DNA of 64,000 nt from CAJCIW01 sp963833965 (GCA_963833965.1 CAWHZZ010000001.1:558001-622000); one strand, 5' to 3'; numbered from the stretch's first letter, positions 19,272-28,143 are shown. A program made the numbers and translations. Notes: generated from the letters alone by a model not told the origin.

Positions 19272-19589
19272 ATGGGCAAACAATCAAGACAAAAAATACG
19301 CATTCGACTCAAGGGCTATGATCAGCGCGTTCTCGATCGCGCAGCCGTTGATATCGTCGAAACAGCCAAGCGCACGGGCGCTCGCATTGCCGGCCCGATC
19401 CCTCTTCCCACAAAAAGAGAGATCTACACCGTCCTGCGATCACCCCACGTCGACCGCAAGTCGCGCGAGCAGTTTGAGATCCGCACGCACATTCGCATGC
19501 TCGACATCCTCAACCCTACGCCCGACACCATCGACAAGTTGAAAGTTCTCCCTGTCGCTGCCGGCGTCGACATCAAAATCAAAGCATAA
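19272..19589 (+). CDS. rpsJ: 30S ribosomal protein S10
   Basis: The 105-residue protein begins MGKQSRQKIRIRLKGYDQR and has the S10 signature segment SPHVDRKSREQFEIRTH. It is part of the 30S head and of the NusB-S10 antitermination complex. It starts 10 nt after fusA, as in Chlamydia where rpsJ closes this cluster. A perfect hairpin follows the stop. Confidence 0.97.
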   Translation: MGKQSRQKIRIRLKGYDQRVLDRAAVDIVETAKRTGARIAGPIPLPTKREIYTVLRSPHVDRKSREQFEIRTHIRMLDILNPTPDTIDKLKVLPVAAGVDIKIKA

Positions 19590-19604
19590 TTGCTTTTTCT
19601 GATT

Positions 19605-19630
19605 GCATAGGAGGCGATGGCCTCCTATGC
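19605..19630 (+). terminator. Hairpin after rpsJ
   Basis: GCATAGGAGGC-GATG-GCCTCCTATGC is a perfect 11-bp stem 16 nt after the rpsJ stop. No T run follows, so termination may be Rho-assisted or the hairpin may protect the 3' end. Confidence 0.6.
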
Positions 19631-19694
19631 ATTGACATGCCAAGTCTTTCTTTTTGAAAACAAATTATTTAATCCAAGCGTGCATTGAAGAAAT

Positions 19695-19815
19695 CTCCTC
19701 CTCGTAAAGGAGGAGTTCTTCGACGGTTAAGGGCGGGCGCTCTTCGTCACCCGAGAGAAATACGTAGCTCGGCTAACCCGCCCCTGAAGGAGCAGGACTG
19801 CGCTCGAGGGTACCG
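19695..19815 (+). other. Structured noncoding segment (several nested stems)
   Basis: CTCCTCCT (19695-19702) pairs with AGGAGGAG (19708-19715). GGGCGGG (19731-19737) pairs with CCCGCCC (19777-19783), enclosing an inner stem CCGAG/CTCGG. The layout recalls the structured right ends of IS200/IS605-type elements, but there is no transposase or TnpB frame here. It is immediately downstream of the 3' end of the long repeat protein gene on the opposite strand. Confidence 0.4.
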
Positions 19816-19820
19816 TTCAA

Positions 19821-22292
19821 TCAAACAGCGAACGATCCGCCATCCCATTTTTCAGGTGGTGTCTCAAAATAGGGCGCCGTTCCGTTCCTATATAGCATTC
19901 CATTCCCTGACTCACCTAAAAATGAGGTTGCATTACCGTTTTGCTGGGCTTGGGGCACATACTCTCCAACTAAAGAAGTCAAATAGGGCCTTGTCTTTTT
20001 ATTATTAGGATTACACTCTTTGACAAAAGGCTTGTTTTCAAATGTTTCGTCGACGGCCCCAAGAAATGCATTTAAATGCGCTCGCGCTTCAACGCCAAGA
20101 ACAAACGAACTTTCTTCTGTTATCTTCGGGTCCCTGAATCCCATTTCAAGTGCTTTCCATCTGGTCTGGCAGAGCACACCTCTGACCAATCCGAAAGTGA
20201 CTATTTCAGTCAACTTGCCGTTGGCTGATAACTTTGCGAATTGCTGAATAAAGAATTGATTCTCAAACCTTTTTTTGTACTCTTCGTTCAATGGTGCGAC
20301 CTTGGGAGCATTGTTCAGTTCCTGTAAAGCATCTCTAGCTGCTCTTTGTTTATTATTCTCTTGGGTATGTATCTTGGATAAGTCAGCAATGTCCTTAGCA
20401 TGCTTGACTTTTGCCTTTTCCAGATCAAGCTCTGCGTCTTTAACACGTTCAGAGATCCCTCCTACCTTCGTAAGTTCGTCCCCCACTTTCCACTTAAGCG
20501 CTAGTGTCGATGAACGCTGAGCAGAGACGTCACTTATGTCAACCTTTAATTTTTCTATTGAGTTATTTAATAACTTAATATTATCTTCACTTTTTCGTTT
20601 CAACTCTTTAATTTTTAAATCACCTGGATTATCACATTCATTTTTAATGTAACCCTCGTTCACCTTAGCGAGTCTGTTGTACATTTTTATTTTTTCTTTA
20701 AGATTTTCATCCAGGATCTTTTCTTTCTCTGCTAATTCTTTAAGCTTACTAACATGTTCTTTTTGTTCATTTTCTAGTGTTTCTTTTTCTGCAACCAAAG
20801 AAGCCATTTTTTTTTGCAGTTGATTAATATTATCTTCTGATTCTTTAAAGACTCCTTTTATTGCTTTATCCCAAATTGCACTTGTCATTAAATTCGACAG
20901 TAATTCCGCACGTTTTTCTGCTGTCACATCGACACTAAAATCAAGTATTAAATTCGCTTCCACTTCACTTAGTATCTTTCCATTTTTTATAACATCGTTG
21001 AATGATGGCACATCCTTCAACTCCACTGGTAACACCTGCTTCTTTGGCGTACTTTCTTCAGGTTTCCCAATAGCGGATAATGTGACTTTAGGAGCAATTT
21101 TAAGAGTTAGTTTATTTGTTTTTTTGGCTATATTTAACGTAACTCTTTTATTAGCTACTGTTGCGGGCGTCGCTGAAGAACTTGATGCAGGGAGCTCAGC
21201 AGCTATTGTTGTTTCAGCTGTCACCGAAGGATTTGGTGTAGACGAATTGCTTGATATAGAGGGTTCTTCTGTTGACGTTTGAGGCGTCGCTGAAGAACTT
21301 GATGCAGGGAGCTCAGCAGCTATTGTTGTTTCAGCTGTCACCGAAGGATTTGGTGTAGACGAATTGCTTGATATAGAGGGTTCTTCTGTTGACGTTTGAG
21401 GCGTCGCTGAAGAACTTGATGCAGGGAGCTCAGCTACTTCAGCTGTCACTGTAGGATTTGGTGCAGGCGAATCGCTTGATACAGAGGGTTCTTCTGTTGT
21501 CGCTTCAGGCGTTGCTGAAGAACTTGATGCAGGGAGCTCAGCTACTTCAGCTGTCACCGAAGGATTTGGTGTAGACGAATTGCTTGATATAGAGGGTTCT
21601 TCTGTTGACGTTTGAGGCGTCGCTGAAGAACTTAATACAGGGGATTCAGCTGTCACTGAAGGATTTGGTCCAGGCGAATTGCTTGATACAGTGGGTTCAG
21701 CTGTTGGTTCTTGAGGCGGCGCTGAAGGACTCGGTGCAGACGAAATGCTTGATACAGTGGGTTCAGTTGTTGGCGCTTCAGGCGGCGCTGAAGAGCTCGA
21801 CGAAAAGAGCGGAATTATCGTTGCTTTGGAGGAGGAAGAAGATGTTGTTTCAATTGTCTCGGACGGCAATTCAGCATTTGCATCTAGAAGTGTTTCAAGG
21901 TTCCATGTATCTAAAAGCTCTTTGCGTTTGGCAGCATCGTCTTCGGTATAGTTGACATGTCCACTGACATCAATTTCTCTATCAGATGATTCTCCCACTT
22001 CCTGTGTAAAATCCTCTACGCTCAGGCCATCCAAGTCGATATCAGCACTTTCTATAAATTGATTATTAATTTGGTTTAAAACATAACGAGCCACTTTTTC
22101 TACCACCTTTCCGATATCAACTTTTAGCGCTTTCCCGTCCAAGGCTTCGTTGTCAAAAAGAGTGAATTCGTATTCTCTCTCAATATCGTTTTGTACAATT
22201 TTAAGTGTCCCCTTTCCTGAATTGGGTTGAACAGTTGCTTGAACTCGAGCCGCAATACTTGTTGCTGGACTAGATTGTATTGTTATTGCCAT
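19821..22292 (-). CDS. Large Ser/Thr/Pro-repeat protein with coiled coil; candidate effector or surface protein
   Basis: I do not recognise a family for this 823-residue protein. Residues 1-130 look globular and acidic. From about 150 to 390 there is a low-complexity S/T/P/E tract with a 39-residue unit (SSSSATPQTSTEEPSISSNS...) repeated imperfectly several times, nearly identical at the DNA level. Residues 480-690 form a heptad-rich coiled coil (QLQKKMASLVAEKETLENEQ). The last about 130 residues look globular. No classical signal peptide is seen. This architecture is common among type III secreted chlamydial proteins, but secretion is inference. The region is AT-rich and stands alone. Confidence 0.7.
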   Translation of the reverse strand: MAITIQSSPATSIAARVQATVQPNSGKGTLKIVQNDIEREYEFTLFDNEALDGKALKVDIGKVVEKVARYVLNQINNQFIESADIDLDGLSVEDFTQEVGESSDREIDVSGHVNYTEDDAAKRKELLDTWNLETLLDANAELPSETIETTSSSSSKATIIPLFSSSSSAPPEAPTTEPTVSSISSAPSPSAPPQEPTAEPTVSSNSPGPNPSVTAESPVLSSSATPQTSTEEPSISSNSSTPNPSVTAEVAELPASSSSATPEATTEEPSVSSDSPAPNPTVTAEVAELPASSSSATPQTSTEEPSISSNSSTPNPSVTAETTIAAELPASSSSATPQTSTEEPSISSNSSTPNPSVTAETTIAAELPASSSSATPATVANKRVTLNIAKKTNKLTLKIAPKVTLSAIGKPEESTPKKQVLPVELKDVPSFNDVIKNGKILSEVEANLILDFSVDVTAEKRAELLSNLMTSAIWDKAIKGVFKESEDNINQLQKKMASLVAEKETLENEQKEHVSKLKELAEKEKILDENLKEKIKMYNRLAKVNEGYIKNECDNPGDLKIKELKRKSEDNIKLLNNSIEKLKVDISDVSAQRSSTLALKWKVGDELTKVGGISERVKDAELDLEKAKVKHAKDIADLSKIHTQENNKQRAARDALQELNNAPKVAPLNEEYKKRFENQFFIQQFAKLSANGKLTEIVTFGLVRGVLCQTRWKALEMGFRDPKITEESSFVLGVEARAHLNAFLGAVDETFENKPFVKECNPNNKKTRPYLTSLVGEYVPQAQQNGNATSFLGESGNGMLYRNGTAPYFETPPEKWDGGSFAV

Positions 22293-22885
22293 GAAGCCTC
22301 ATTAAAAATAGTTATATTTTTTATATCGATACATCTCTACATTCTTTATTATAACCCAATATTATTTTAAAACAAACTTAATATAATATTTTTTTTCACA
22401 TTATCAATCACAAGTAATTGAAAACCAGTGAATTGGAATTTTTTTTTAAAAGAACTTATGGGAATGCAAGCTATTAAGCCTCTGTAATTTAGCGACAGAT
22501 ATTGAAACCTCTAGTCAAAAGTGCTTAAAAATGATGAGGTTACAGGAGTAATCTCAGAGAAAACGGATTCAAGGTAACAAAGAGCGCATCACTTTTTGAG
22601 GGTGTAAGGGCGGGAACTTGGGCCCTCAGAGTCATCAGGCTGATCTTGGTAAATGAGATCGTCGTAGCCGACGGGGGGGCCCGGCGTCTATTTTGAACAC
22701 ATATCAATGAAATCCCTTTTTTTGATTGGACAGGAGATCGGAATCTCCTAGGGCGTAATATCTAAATCGATGTTTATTAGCAACTTATGGATATTGGATA
22801 GTTAAAAAAGATTATTGAAAGTAATAATAAAATAAATTATAATTTATTACATAAAATAACCATTTTAATAGGCAATATAATATAT
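22293..22885. other. AT-rich intergenic region with a gene fragment
   Basis: This is non-coding and very AT-rich on both sides. The central part (22589-22685) is a decayed copy of the end of the lipoprotein gene found at 23476. The last 80 bases, with many TA steps, are probably the promoter zone of the F-box gene. Confidence 0.5.
22589..22685 (-). pseudogene. Fragment of a small-lipoprotein paralogue (3' end)
   Basis: On the minus strand this reads YDDLIYQDQPDDSEGPSS before a stop, closely matching YDLIYQDQPNYPEYPSS at the end of the intact gene at 23476-23850. The rest of the gene is absent. Confidence 0.65.
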
Positions 22886-23428
22886 ATGACTAATCCAACA
22901 AATGAAATTCAAGGAATAAACCAATTTCTTTTAATTCCCGAGGAAGGAAATATCATTAAAATCTTTGGGTTTTTAGATTTGAAAACTCTGGGAAGAGTAG
23001 AACAAGTCTGTTCCTATTTTAAAAGACTGCAAAATAATGAGCCGCTATGGACAATTTCATTAGGTTCAAATCCCTGGGACAATTGTGTTGTCGATCTTCG
23101 AAATAAAACCATCACAATCCCTGGGTGGTGTTCAGATATTAAATGCGTACCCGCAATGAATAGTCCTGCTATTCCGAGGAGGTCATTTGTCGTCTATACT
23201 TACGGACCCCGATGCATCCCCTGCGCTGTCATAAAAAATAAAGCTGGTTCAGTAGAAAACATAGATGACGTACGTTGGAATGCTAACAATCCTTTTGTTG
23301 TCGAATTTAGGGATCAAAAATCTCAATACTTTCAAATTAAGTCCACTTCAAATGCAGAGTCAAATGGGACTAATATTAAAGGAATGCAAGACAATAAAGT
23401 ATTGAAATGGCTCAAAAATGCCACTTAA
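22886..23428 (+). CDS. F-box domain protein, probable host-directed effector
   Basis: Residues 16-56 of this 180-residue protein match the eukaryotic F-box: IPEEGNIIKIFGFLDLKTL followed by GRVEQVCSYFKRLQNNEPLW. The F-box binds Skp1 and recruits substrates to SCF ubiquitin ligases, a machinery bacteria lack. The remaining 120 residues show no known repeat and may bind the host target. Amoeba-associated chlamydiae and Legionella carry such eukaryotic-like proteins. It has no Sec signal, consistent with type III delivery (inference). Flanking sequences are AT-rich, and a duplicated lipoprotein end lies on either side. Confidence 0.75.
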   Translation: MTNPTNEIQGINQFLLIPEEGNIIKIFGFLDLKTLGRVEQVCSYFKRLQNNEPLWTISLGSNPWDNCVVDLRNKTITIPGWCSDIKCVPAMNSPAIPRRSFVVYTYGPRCIPCAVIKNKAGSVENIDDVRWNANNPFVVEFRDQKSQYFQIKSTSNAESNGTNIKGMQDNKVLKWLKNAT

Positions 23429-23475
23429 TTTAGCACATAGGGATCACAAGATCTTCTATGCGCTCTCTGAAGTTT

Positions 23476-23850
23476 TCAGGGCGTAAGGCTGGAGCTTGGG
23501 TACTCAGGATAATTGGGCTGATCTTGGTAAATGAGGTCGTATGCGGGCGGGCGCTCGCGCTTCATATACTTTCCGATGACGTGGCCGTCTTTCACAATTA
23601 GAAAATAATGGTTTTCAGCGGCGATGCTATTTCCAACACTGATCCGCTCAATGTATTCATATTCTTGGGAACCGTCTTTTTTGTTGTGCACCGCATAGGG
23701 CTCACCGACTTCCGCTTTGACGACGGAAATCGGGGTCCCGGTTTGAATCTCGTCATAGTTTGTATTTGTCATGACAGCGGGTCGGGAAAAGCAACTTGTT
23801 AGAAGCACCAATGATAAAAACAGAGAAAGGCTTAACTTGTTTGCTTCCAT
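23476..23850 (-). CDS. Small lipoprotein, SmpA/BamE-like
   Basis: The 124-residue protein has a lipoprotein signal with lipobox LLTSC at residues 16-20. The mature part (YDEIQTGTPISVVKAEVGEPYAVHNKKDGSQEYEYIERI) follows the SmpA/OmlA pattern, in which a helix-turn 'G.....V...lG.P' precedes strands. A role at the outer membrane is likely, but homology to BamE is only suggested by the pattern. It overlaps the upstream 149-residue gene by 19 nt and so belongs to the rodA operon. Confidence 0.65.
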   Translation of the reverse strand: MEANKLSLSLFLSLVLLTSCFSRPAVMTNTNYDEIQTGTPISVVKAEVGEPYAVHNKKDGSQEYEYIERISVGNSIAAENHYFLIVKDGHVIGKYMKRERPPAYDLIYQDQPNYPEYPSSSLTP

Positions 23851-24281
23851 ACCCGTCCTTGGATCAATGTGCGGAATTGATCACTTGTCGCATATTCAGC
23901 GCGCATTAAGTAATTGTTCTCATCTTGTTTCTCATAGAGCTCGAATCCTTCAAAGCCGATGTCGATGATGCGAAATTCCCAAGCGATGACTTTTTCGCTG
24001 ATGAGGCCGGTTCCTGTGACGCGACCTAGGGCCTGATTTTCTAGATCGATATGAAACTCGCCGCTATTCATGTTGTAAATTAAAAATTCGTTATGCATGA
24101 CGTCGGACAACCCTTTGACTTGGATCTCTTGGAAACATTCGATTCTGCCTTCTCCGTCGACATTGGTGCTATTCCACCTCGTGAAAAAGGCAAGCTCCTC
24201 CGCAACCATATTCAGCTGAATCTTTCCTTGGCCAAGCCAGGAGCTGGGGGTCAGTAAGAAATTGTGGTGTTGATTGGACAT
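23832..24281 (-). CDS. Conserved hypothetical protein, 149 aa, in rodA operon
   Basis: I do not recognise a family. The protein has alternating hydrophobic strands (KVIAWEFRIID, GFEGFELYEKQ, NNYLMRAEY), which suggests a small beta-barrel, perhaps lipocalin-like. No signal peptide is seen. Its ATG overlaps the rodA stop (TAATG), and it overlaps the lipoprotein gene downstream, so all three are probably co-translated. Confidence 0.7.
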   Translation of the reverse strand: MSNQHHNFLLTPSSWLGQGKIQLNMVAEELAFFTRWNSTNVDGEGRIECFQEIQVKGLSDVMHNEFLIYNMNSGEFHIDLENQALGRVTGTGLISEKVIAWEFRIIDIGFEGFELYEKQDENNYLMRAEYATSDQFRTLIQGRVWKQTS

Positions 24282-25414
24282 TAAAACATAAACCTTCTGC
24301 TATAAATACTTTGCAAAATTCCCAAGGCCGTCATCGTCGATAATACTGAGGACCCCCCATAGGTGATCAACAGGAGAGGAACCCCGGTGATGGGCAGGAA
24401 ACCGCACATCATCCCCATATTCACAATCATGTGCATCGCCAAGTAGGTCGTGATCCCCGCGGAGAGCAGCCGCCCGAAGCGGTCATTAGCCACAGCCGTC
24501 ACCTGAAAACTAAAATAGATCAAACCGAAAAAAAAGAGCATTAATAAAAAAACTCCTATTAGACCGAACTCCTCGCCGAACGCCGCGAACACGGAGTCGG
24601 TATGGGCGGCCGGGAGCCATTGATGTCCGGTAAACTCGCTTTTATGCCAGCCGCTGCCGCTTAAGCCCCCGAGGGCGATTGCTGTCTGCGAGGCCTCTTG
24701 GTGGTAAGTATGAGGGTTTAGCCGCTCGTATTGGTATTCTTTGATGACACGGGTCGCATAGGGGCGGAAATCATCGTGCGAAATAAACCCTAAGAACATC
24801 ATGCTGACAAAGATAAGCCCTCCAAGGGCCATCAAACTCATGATGTTGACAACCTTTTTTTTTATTCCGCCGAAATAAAACATCACAAGGGCGATAGGAT
24901 AGAGCACTAGTGCCGTCCCGAGATCGGGTTGCTTGAGGATGAGCAGAAAAGGAACAAAAACGATCAGCATCGAGGCGAGGGTAGTGCGCTTGCGATAAGT
25001 CTCCCTCCCCTTATTTTCAAGATAAAGGCTCAATGTCATCACGACGATTAGCTTCGCATACTCCGAAGGCTGAACATCAAAATTAACGCCAGGGAGCCGA
25101 TACCAGCGGTGAACATTGTGGATCGCGGGGACAAAGAACAATCCGATGAGCATTAAGAGCATGCCGAAATAGAGAAACCAGGTCCATTCTTTGAGCTTGC
25201 GATAGTCCAAACCTGCAAAAAAAAGGTAGACCGCCCATCCTATCGCAAACCAGCGGATCTGGCCTTTCGCAACTGGAGTAAAAAGAGTTTCTTCGCCTAT
25301 TTCCATCGGGTCCATTGTCGTAGAAGCGATCACTAAAATGCTTACAAACATCAGGATAAGCAGGATCGGAATTGTCCTTAAATCGATACGGCTAAGATAG
25401 CGATGGTCCCACAT
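24281..25414 (-). CDS. rodA: Rod-shape protein RodA (SEDS peptidoglycan polymerase)
   Basis: The 377-residue polytopic protein has about ten membrane segments and the SEDS family signature near the C terminus (FLPITGVPLLLITYGGSS). The conserved Asp lies in the loop around QPDLGTALVLYP. SEDS proteins polymerise lipid II glycans with a class B penicillin-binding protein. In Chlamydia rodA is adjacent to birA, as here. It is divergent from birA with a short shared upstream region. Confidence 0.93.
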   Translation of the reverse strand: MWDHRYLSRIDLRTIPILLILMFVSILVIASTTMDPMEIGEETLFTPVAKGQIRWFAIGWAVYLFFAGLDYRKLKEWTWFLYFGMLLMLIGLFFVPAIHNVHRWYRLPGVNFDVQPSEYAKLIVVMTLSLYLENKGRETYRKRTTLASMLIVFVPFLLILKQPDLGTALVLYPIALVMFYFGGIKKKVVNIMSLMALGGLIFVSMMFLGFISHDDFRPYATRVIKEYQYERLNPHTYHQEASQTAIALGGLSGSGWHKSEFTGHQWLPAAHTDSVFAAFGEEFGLIGVFLLMLFFFGLIYFSFQVTAVANDRFGRLLSAGITTYLAMHMIVNMGMMCGFLPITGVPLLLITYGGSSVLSTMTALGILQSIYSRRFMF

Positions 25415-25512
25415 GCAGTCCCAAGGGGTGAAACAAAAAGATGGATTGTAATTTTAATTGCATTATACTTGGCTCCCTAAATTGGAGTCAGGCCCTATTT
25501 TTTAGAGTTCCT

Positions 25513-26256
25513 ATGACACGCTTAAAAAATATTTACTACATCCATTTCGATACAATCGATTCGACGAACACCTGGACAAAAAAAAATGCTGCCACGCTCG
25601 ATTCCGATCAACTCACGTGCGTGACTGCCCTCGAGCAGACATGCGGCCGAGGGCGGTTTCTTCGGAAATGGATTTCTCCAAAAGGGCAGAACATTTACGC
25701 GACACTCTATTTTTGTCTTCCGCTCGGTTGTGCTTATCTGATTAATTTAGGCCAGATCCTTTCGTTGTCGTGTGTGACCGTTCTTAAGAAAAAAGGGTTT
25801 TCACCCCAAATCAAATGGCCGAATGACCTTTTATTGGAAGGAAAAAAGGTCGCAGGGATTTTGTGCGAAACTGTGTGTTTTGAGGATCGCATTGGCGTCG
25901 CACTAGGCATAGGCATCAATGTCAACATGTCGAAAGAGCTGCTGGAGACGATCGATCAACCCGCGACATCTTTGGCCCAACTCAGCGGACAAACATGGAC
26001 ACTGGAACAAATTCTCGAGCCTGTGCTCAAACAATTCATAAAGGACCTAGATCTTCTGCAAATAAAAGGCTTTGAACACTTTCGCCCCACCTATGAAAGC
26101 TTGCTCGCGTATAAAGGAGAAACGATTGCCTGCAATGACGGGCTGAAAATGATAAAAGGCATTTGCCATTCAATTAATCCAGATGGTAAATTAAATTTAC
26201 TTTTGCCCAATGGGCAAGTCGCCACTCTCAACGCAGGCGAACTGAAACTGAAGTGA
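25513..26256 (+). CDS. birA: Biotin-[acetyl-CoA-carboxylase] ligase
   Basis: The 247-residue enzyme attaches biotin to the carboxylase carrier protein through biotinyl-AMP. Motifs seen are the substrate segment TIDSTNTW, CGRGRFLRKWISP (GRGR loop) and KWPNDLLL, with the C-terminal SH3-like domain ending in GQVATLNAGELKLK. It lacks the N-terminal DNA-binding domain, so it is a ligase only. ATG 25513 is preferred because the 24 residues before it do not fit the family. Confidence 0.9.
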   Translation: MTRLKNIYYIHFDTIDSTNTWTKKNAATLDSDQLTCVTALEQTCGRGRFLRKWISPKGQNIYATLYFCLPLGCAYLINLGQILSLSCVTVLKKKGFSPQIKWPNDLLLEGKKVAGILCETVCFEDRIGVALGIGINVNMSKELLETIDQPATSLAQLSGQTWTLEQILEPVLKQFIKDLDLLQIKGFEHFRPTYESLLAYKGETIACNDGLKMIKGICHSINPDGKLNLLLPNGQVATLNAGELKLK

Positions 26257-26266
26257 TTGACAGGCT

Positions 26267-27037
26267 CTAAAGTCCAGCCGGAACGATCACCAGGTTCTTG
26301 TCGATTTTATTCCGTAGAATTTCTTGGATCGCGTTGAGTGTGGCCCCAGTGGCGGAATGGCAAGTGGTGCACGCTCCTTCGTAAGCGATGATCAGCTCGC
26401 GTTCGTTGACAAGGTCGACGATCTGAACGCCACCGGCGTCTAATTCAATGTAAGGGCGGATTTCTGTGGCGACGATCTCTTCAATGACCGTGATCTTTTG
26501 TTCGCGGCTTAAACCGGCCCAACCGGGATATCCTTCACCGGTTTCGCTTTTGGACTCGAGAGGGGTAGGGACATAGCTTTCTTCAAACGGGATATCGAGG
26601 CATTGCTCCGCGGCTTCTTCAATGGCGCCTAAAACAAGATTGAGATAAACGTGTGTCTCTTCGGGAAACGCTGGGATATCGTTTTTATCGCGCACTTGCT
26701 TGTCGATTAACTCGGCTGGCAGCCGCATCGCTTGATTGTAATTTTTGCGAATGAGAATTTCGCAGGCGGCTTCAGCGGCGCCGATCAGTGCGGAGGGGCC
26801 AAAAACCTGGAATTTCGCATCGGCGATGACTCCATCGCTCTCATCGATAAGAAGGTAAAGGGCGATCACGTGGCCATCTTCAGGGCTACCTTGTCTTCCC
26901 AGCGCAAGACGCATTCCCCTCTCCCGGGATTCTTCCACTGAAAAGAACCCTCCATGGCGCGGATTTTCAATCTTCTGGATGAGTTTTTTACTATAGCGCG
27001 GCCAAGGAGAAGAGAGAATGAATTTTCGATGAGTCAT
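26267..27037 (-). CDS. NifU-like protein; IscU-type domain without ligand cysteines
   Basis: Of 256 residues, the first about 150 align with IscU (YSKKLIQKIENPRHGGFF, VIADAKFQVFGPSALIGAAE). The three cluster-ligand Cys positions of IscU are replaced (GCGSA reads FGPSAL; HCS reads YLN). The C-terminal NifU domain keeps its CxxC (EGACTTCHSATGATLNAI), which in NifU/NfuA holds a transferable Fe-S cluster. It overlaps the nifS-like gene by ATGA. Chlamydial genomes have a NifU-related gene at this place. The N-terminal part is unlikely to be an active scaffold. Confidence 0.8.
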   Translation of the reverse strand: MTHRKFILSSPWPRYSKKLIQKIENPRHGGFFSVEESRERGMRLALGRQGSPEDGHVIALYLLIDESDGVIADAKFQVFGPSALIGAAEAACEILIRKNYNQAMRLPAELIDKQVRDKNDIPAFPEETHVYLNLVLGAIEEAAEQCLDIPFEESYVPTPLESKSETGEGYPGWAGLSREQKITVIEEIVATEIRPYIELDAGGVQIVDLVNERELIIAYEGACTTCHSATGATLNAIQEILRNKIDKNLVIVPAGL

Positions 27038-28143
27038 AGGTTCTCCGATAGAAGACGCAATTTGCGCGCGCTCTCGACGATGGCGTCTATGGCATAGTCG
27101 ATCTCCTTTTCTTTGGTCTCAAAAGAGAGGCTGAAACTGAGTGCGCACTGTGCTAAGGTTTCATCGATGCCGCATGAGAAGAGGATGTGGGAGAGCCTCT
27201 GGCAATGACCTCCACCCATAGAAGCGTAAACCCCTCTGCGGTTGAGATAGAACAATAAAGCTTCGCTAGAAACTCCCGGAAAAGCAATGGCTGAACAATT
27301 CGGGAGTCTTTCTGCATTTTTAAAAAGGACTTTTGCTTCCGCGTAACCTTCCTGAATCCCTCGTTCTAATTTGTCGCGAAGCCTGACGGTCTCCAAACAG
27401 AGATAATCAAACATCTGATCGTTTTCTTCCAAAGCTTTGGCCAGAGCGGCGATCCCACCCACGGGAATCCCCATCATGACCCCTAAGGGATGAGAGAAAG
27501 TGGCTTTCTCTTTGACCAGAAGTCCAGCCGTTCCTTTCGGAGCATGGAGAAAACTCCCATCGAAAGTTAAGTAATCGATGTTCAAATCTTCAAAGCGAAA
27601 GTAATGTTTGCCGATGGCGTAGCTGGCATCGACATGCAGAGAAACCCCTTTGGCCTGGCAAGCATCGGCAAGATCGGCAACAGGGTGAATGATGCCGGTC
27701 AATCCATTCGCCCAGGAAATTGACACTAAAGACGTCCGTGGACGCAAGGCTTCTTCGAGACTCTTTTTAGTCATCTGCCCTTGCTCATTGACCGCGAGGA
27801 TTTTTCCACTGCATCCCAATTCCTCTAAGCGCTTTAACGACATTAGTATGGGCGCCTCTTCGATATTTGTCGTCACGATGTGATTTTTGCCAGACTCTCG
27901 GATGTTTTCAAAATAATGGGAAAAATAGAGATGGTGGATCGCCTCAGCATGGGAAGAGAAAAAATAAAAGCGGTCTTCCTTCTTCGCTCCAAGTGTTTTC
28001 AAAATCGCTTCCGTTCCTTGATCTAACGCGGAAAGCAGCTCGCCACCCATCCAATGATCGGTAAAAAAAGGGATCATCGCCTCGACAGACGACGGCACGG
28101 GGCGCGTAGCAGTGTGGTGATCAAGATAAGCTCTACCGGCCAT
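27034..28143 (-). CDS. NifS-like aminotransferase-fold protein, PLP lysine missing
   Basis: The 369-residue protein has the class V aminotransferase fold of cysteine desulfurases: LDHHTATRPVPSSV, SISWANGLTGIIHPVADLADAC and HVDASYAIGK with the PLP-ring Asp. Where IscS has the Schiff-base lysine (SGHKIYGPKG) this protein has DGSFLHAPKG, and the conserved His of the EH motif is also changed. A Cys is present in the late loop (GGGHCQR). It overlaps gpmA by 11 nt and the NifU-like gene by 4 nt. Cysteine desulfurase activity is doubtful. Confidence 0.8.
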   Translation of the reverse strand: MAGRAYLDHHTATRPVPSSVEAMIPFFTDHWMGGELLSALDQGTEAILKTLGAKKEDRFYFFSSHAEAIHHLYFSHYFENIRESGKNHIVTTNIEEAPILMSLKRLEELGCSGKILAVNEQGQMTKKSLEEALRPRTSLVSISWANGLTGIIHPVADLADACQAKGVSLHVDASYAIGKHYFRFEDLNIDYLTFDGSFLHAPKGTAGLLVKEKATFSHPLGVMMGIPVGGIAALAKALEENDQMFDYLCLETVRLRDKLERGIQEGYAEAKVLFKNAERLPNCSAIAFPGVSSEALLFYLNRRGVYASMGGGHCQRLSHILFSCGIDETLAQCALSFSLSFETKEKEIDYAIDAIVESARKLRLLSENL

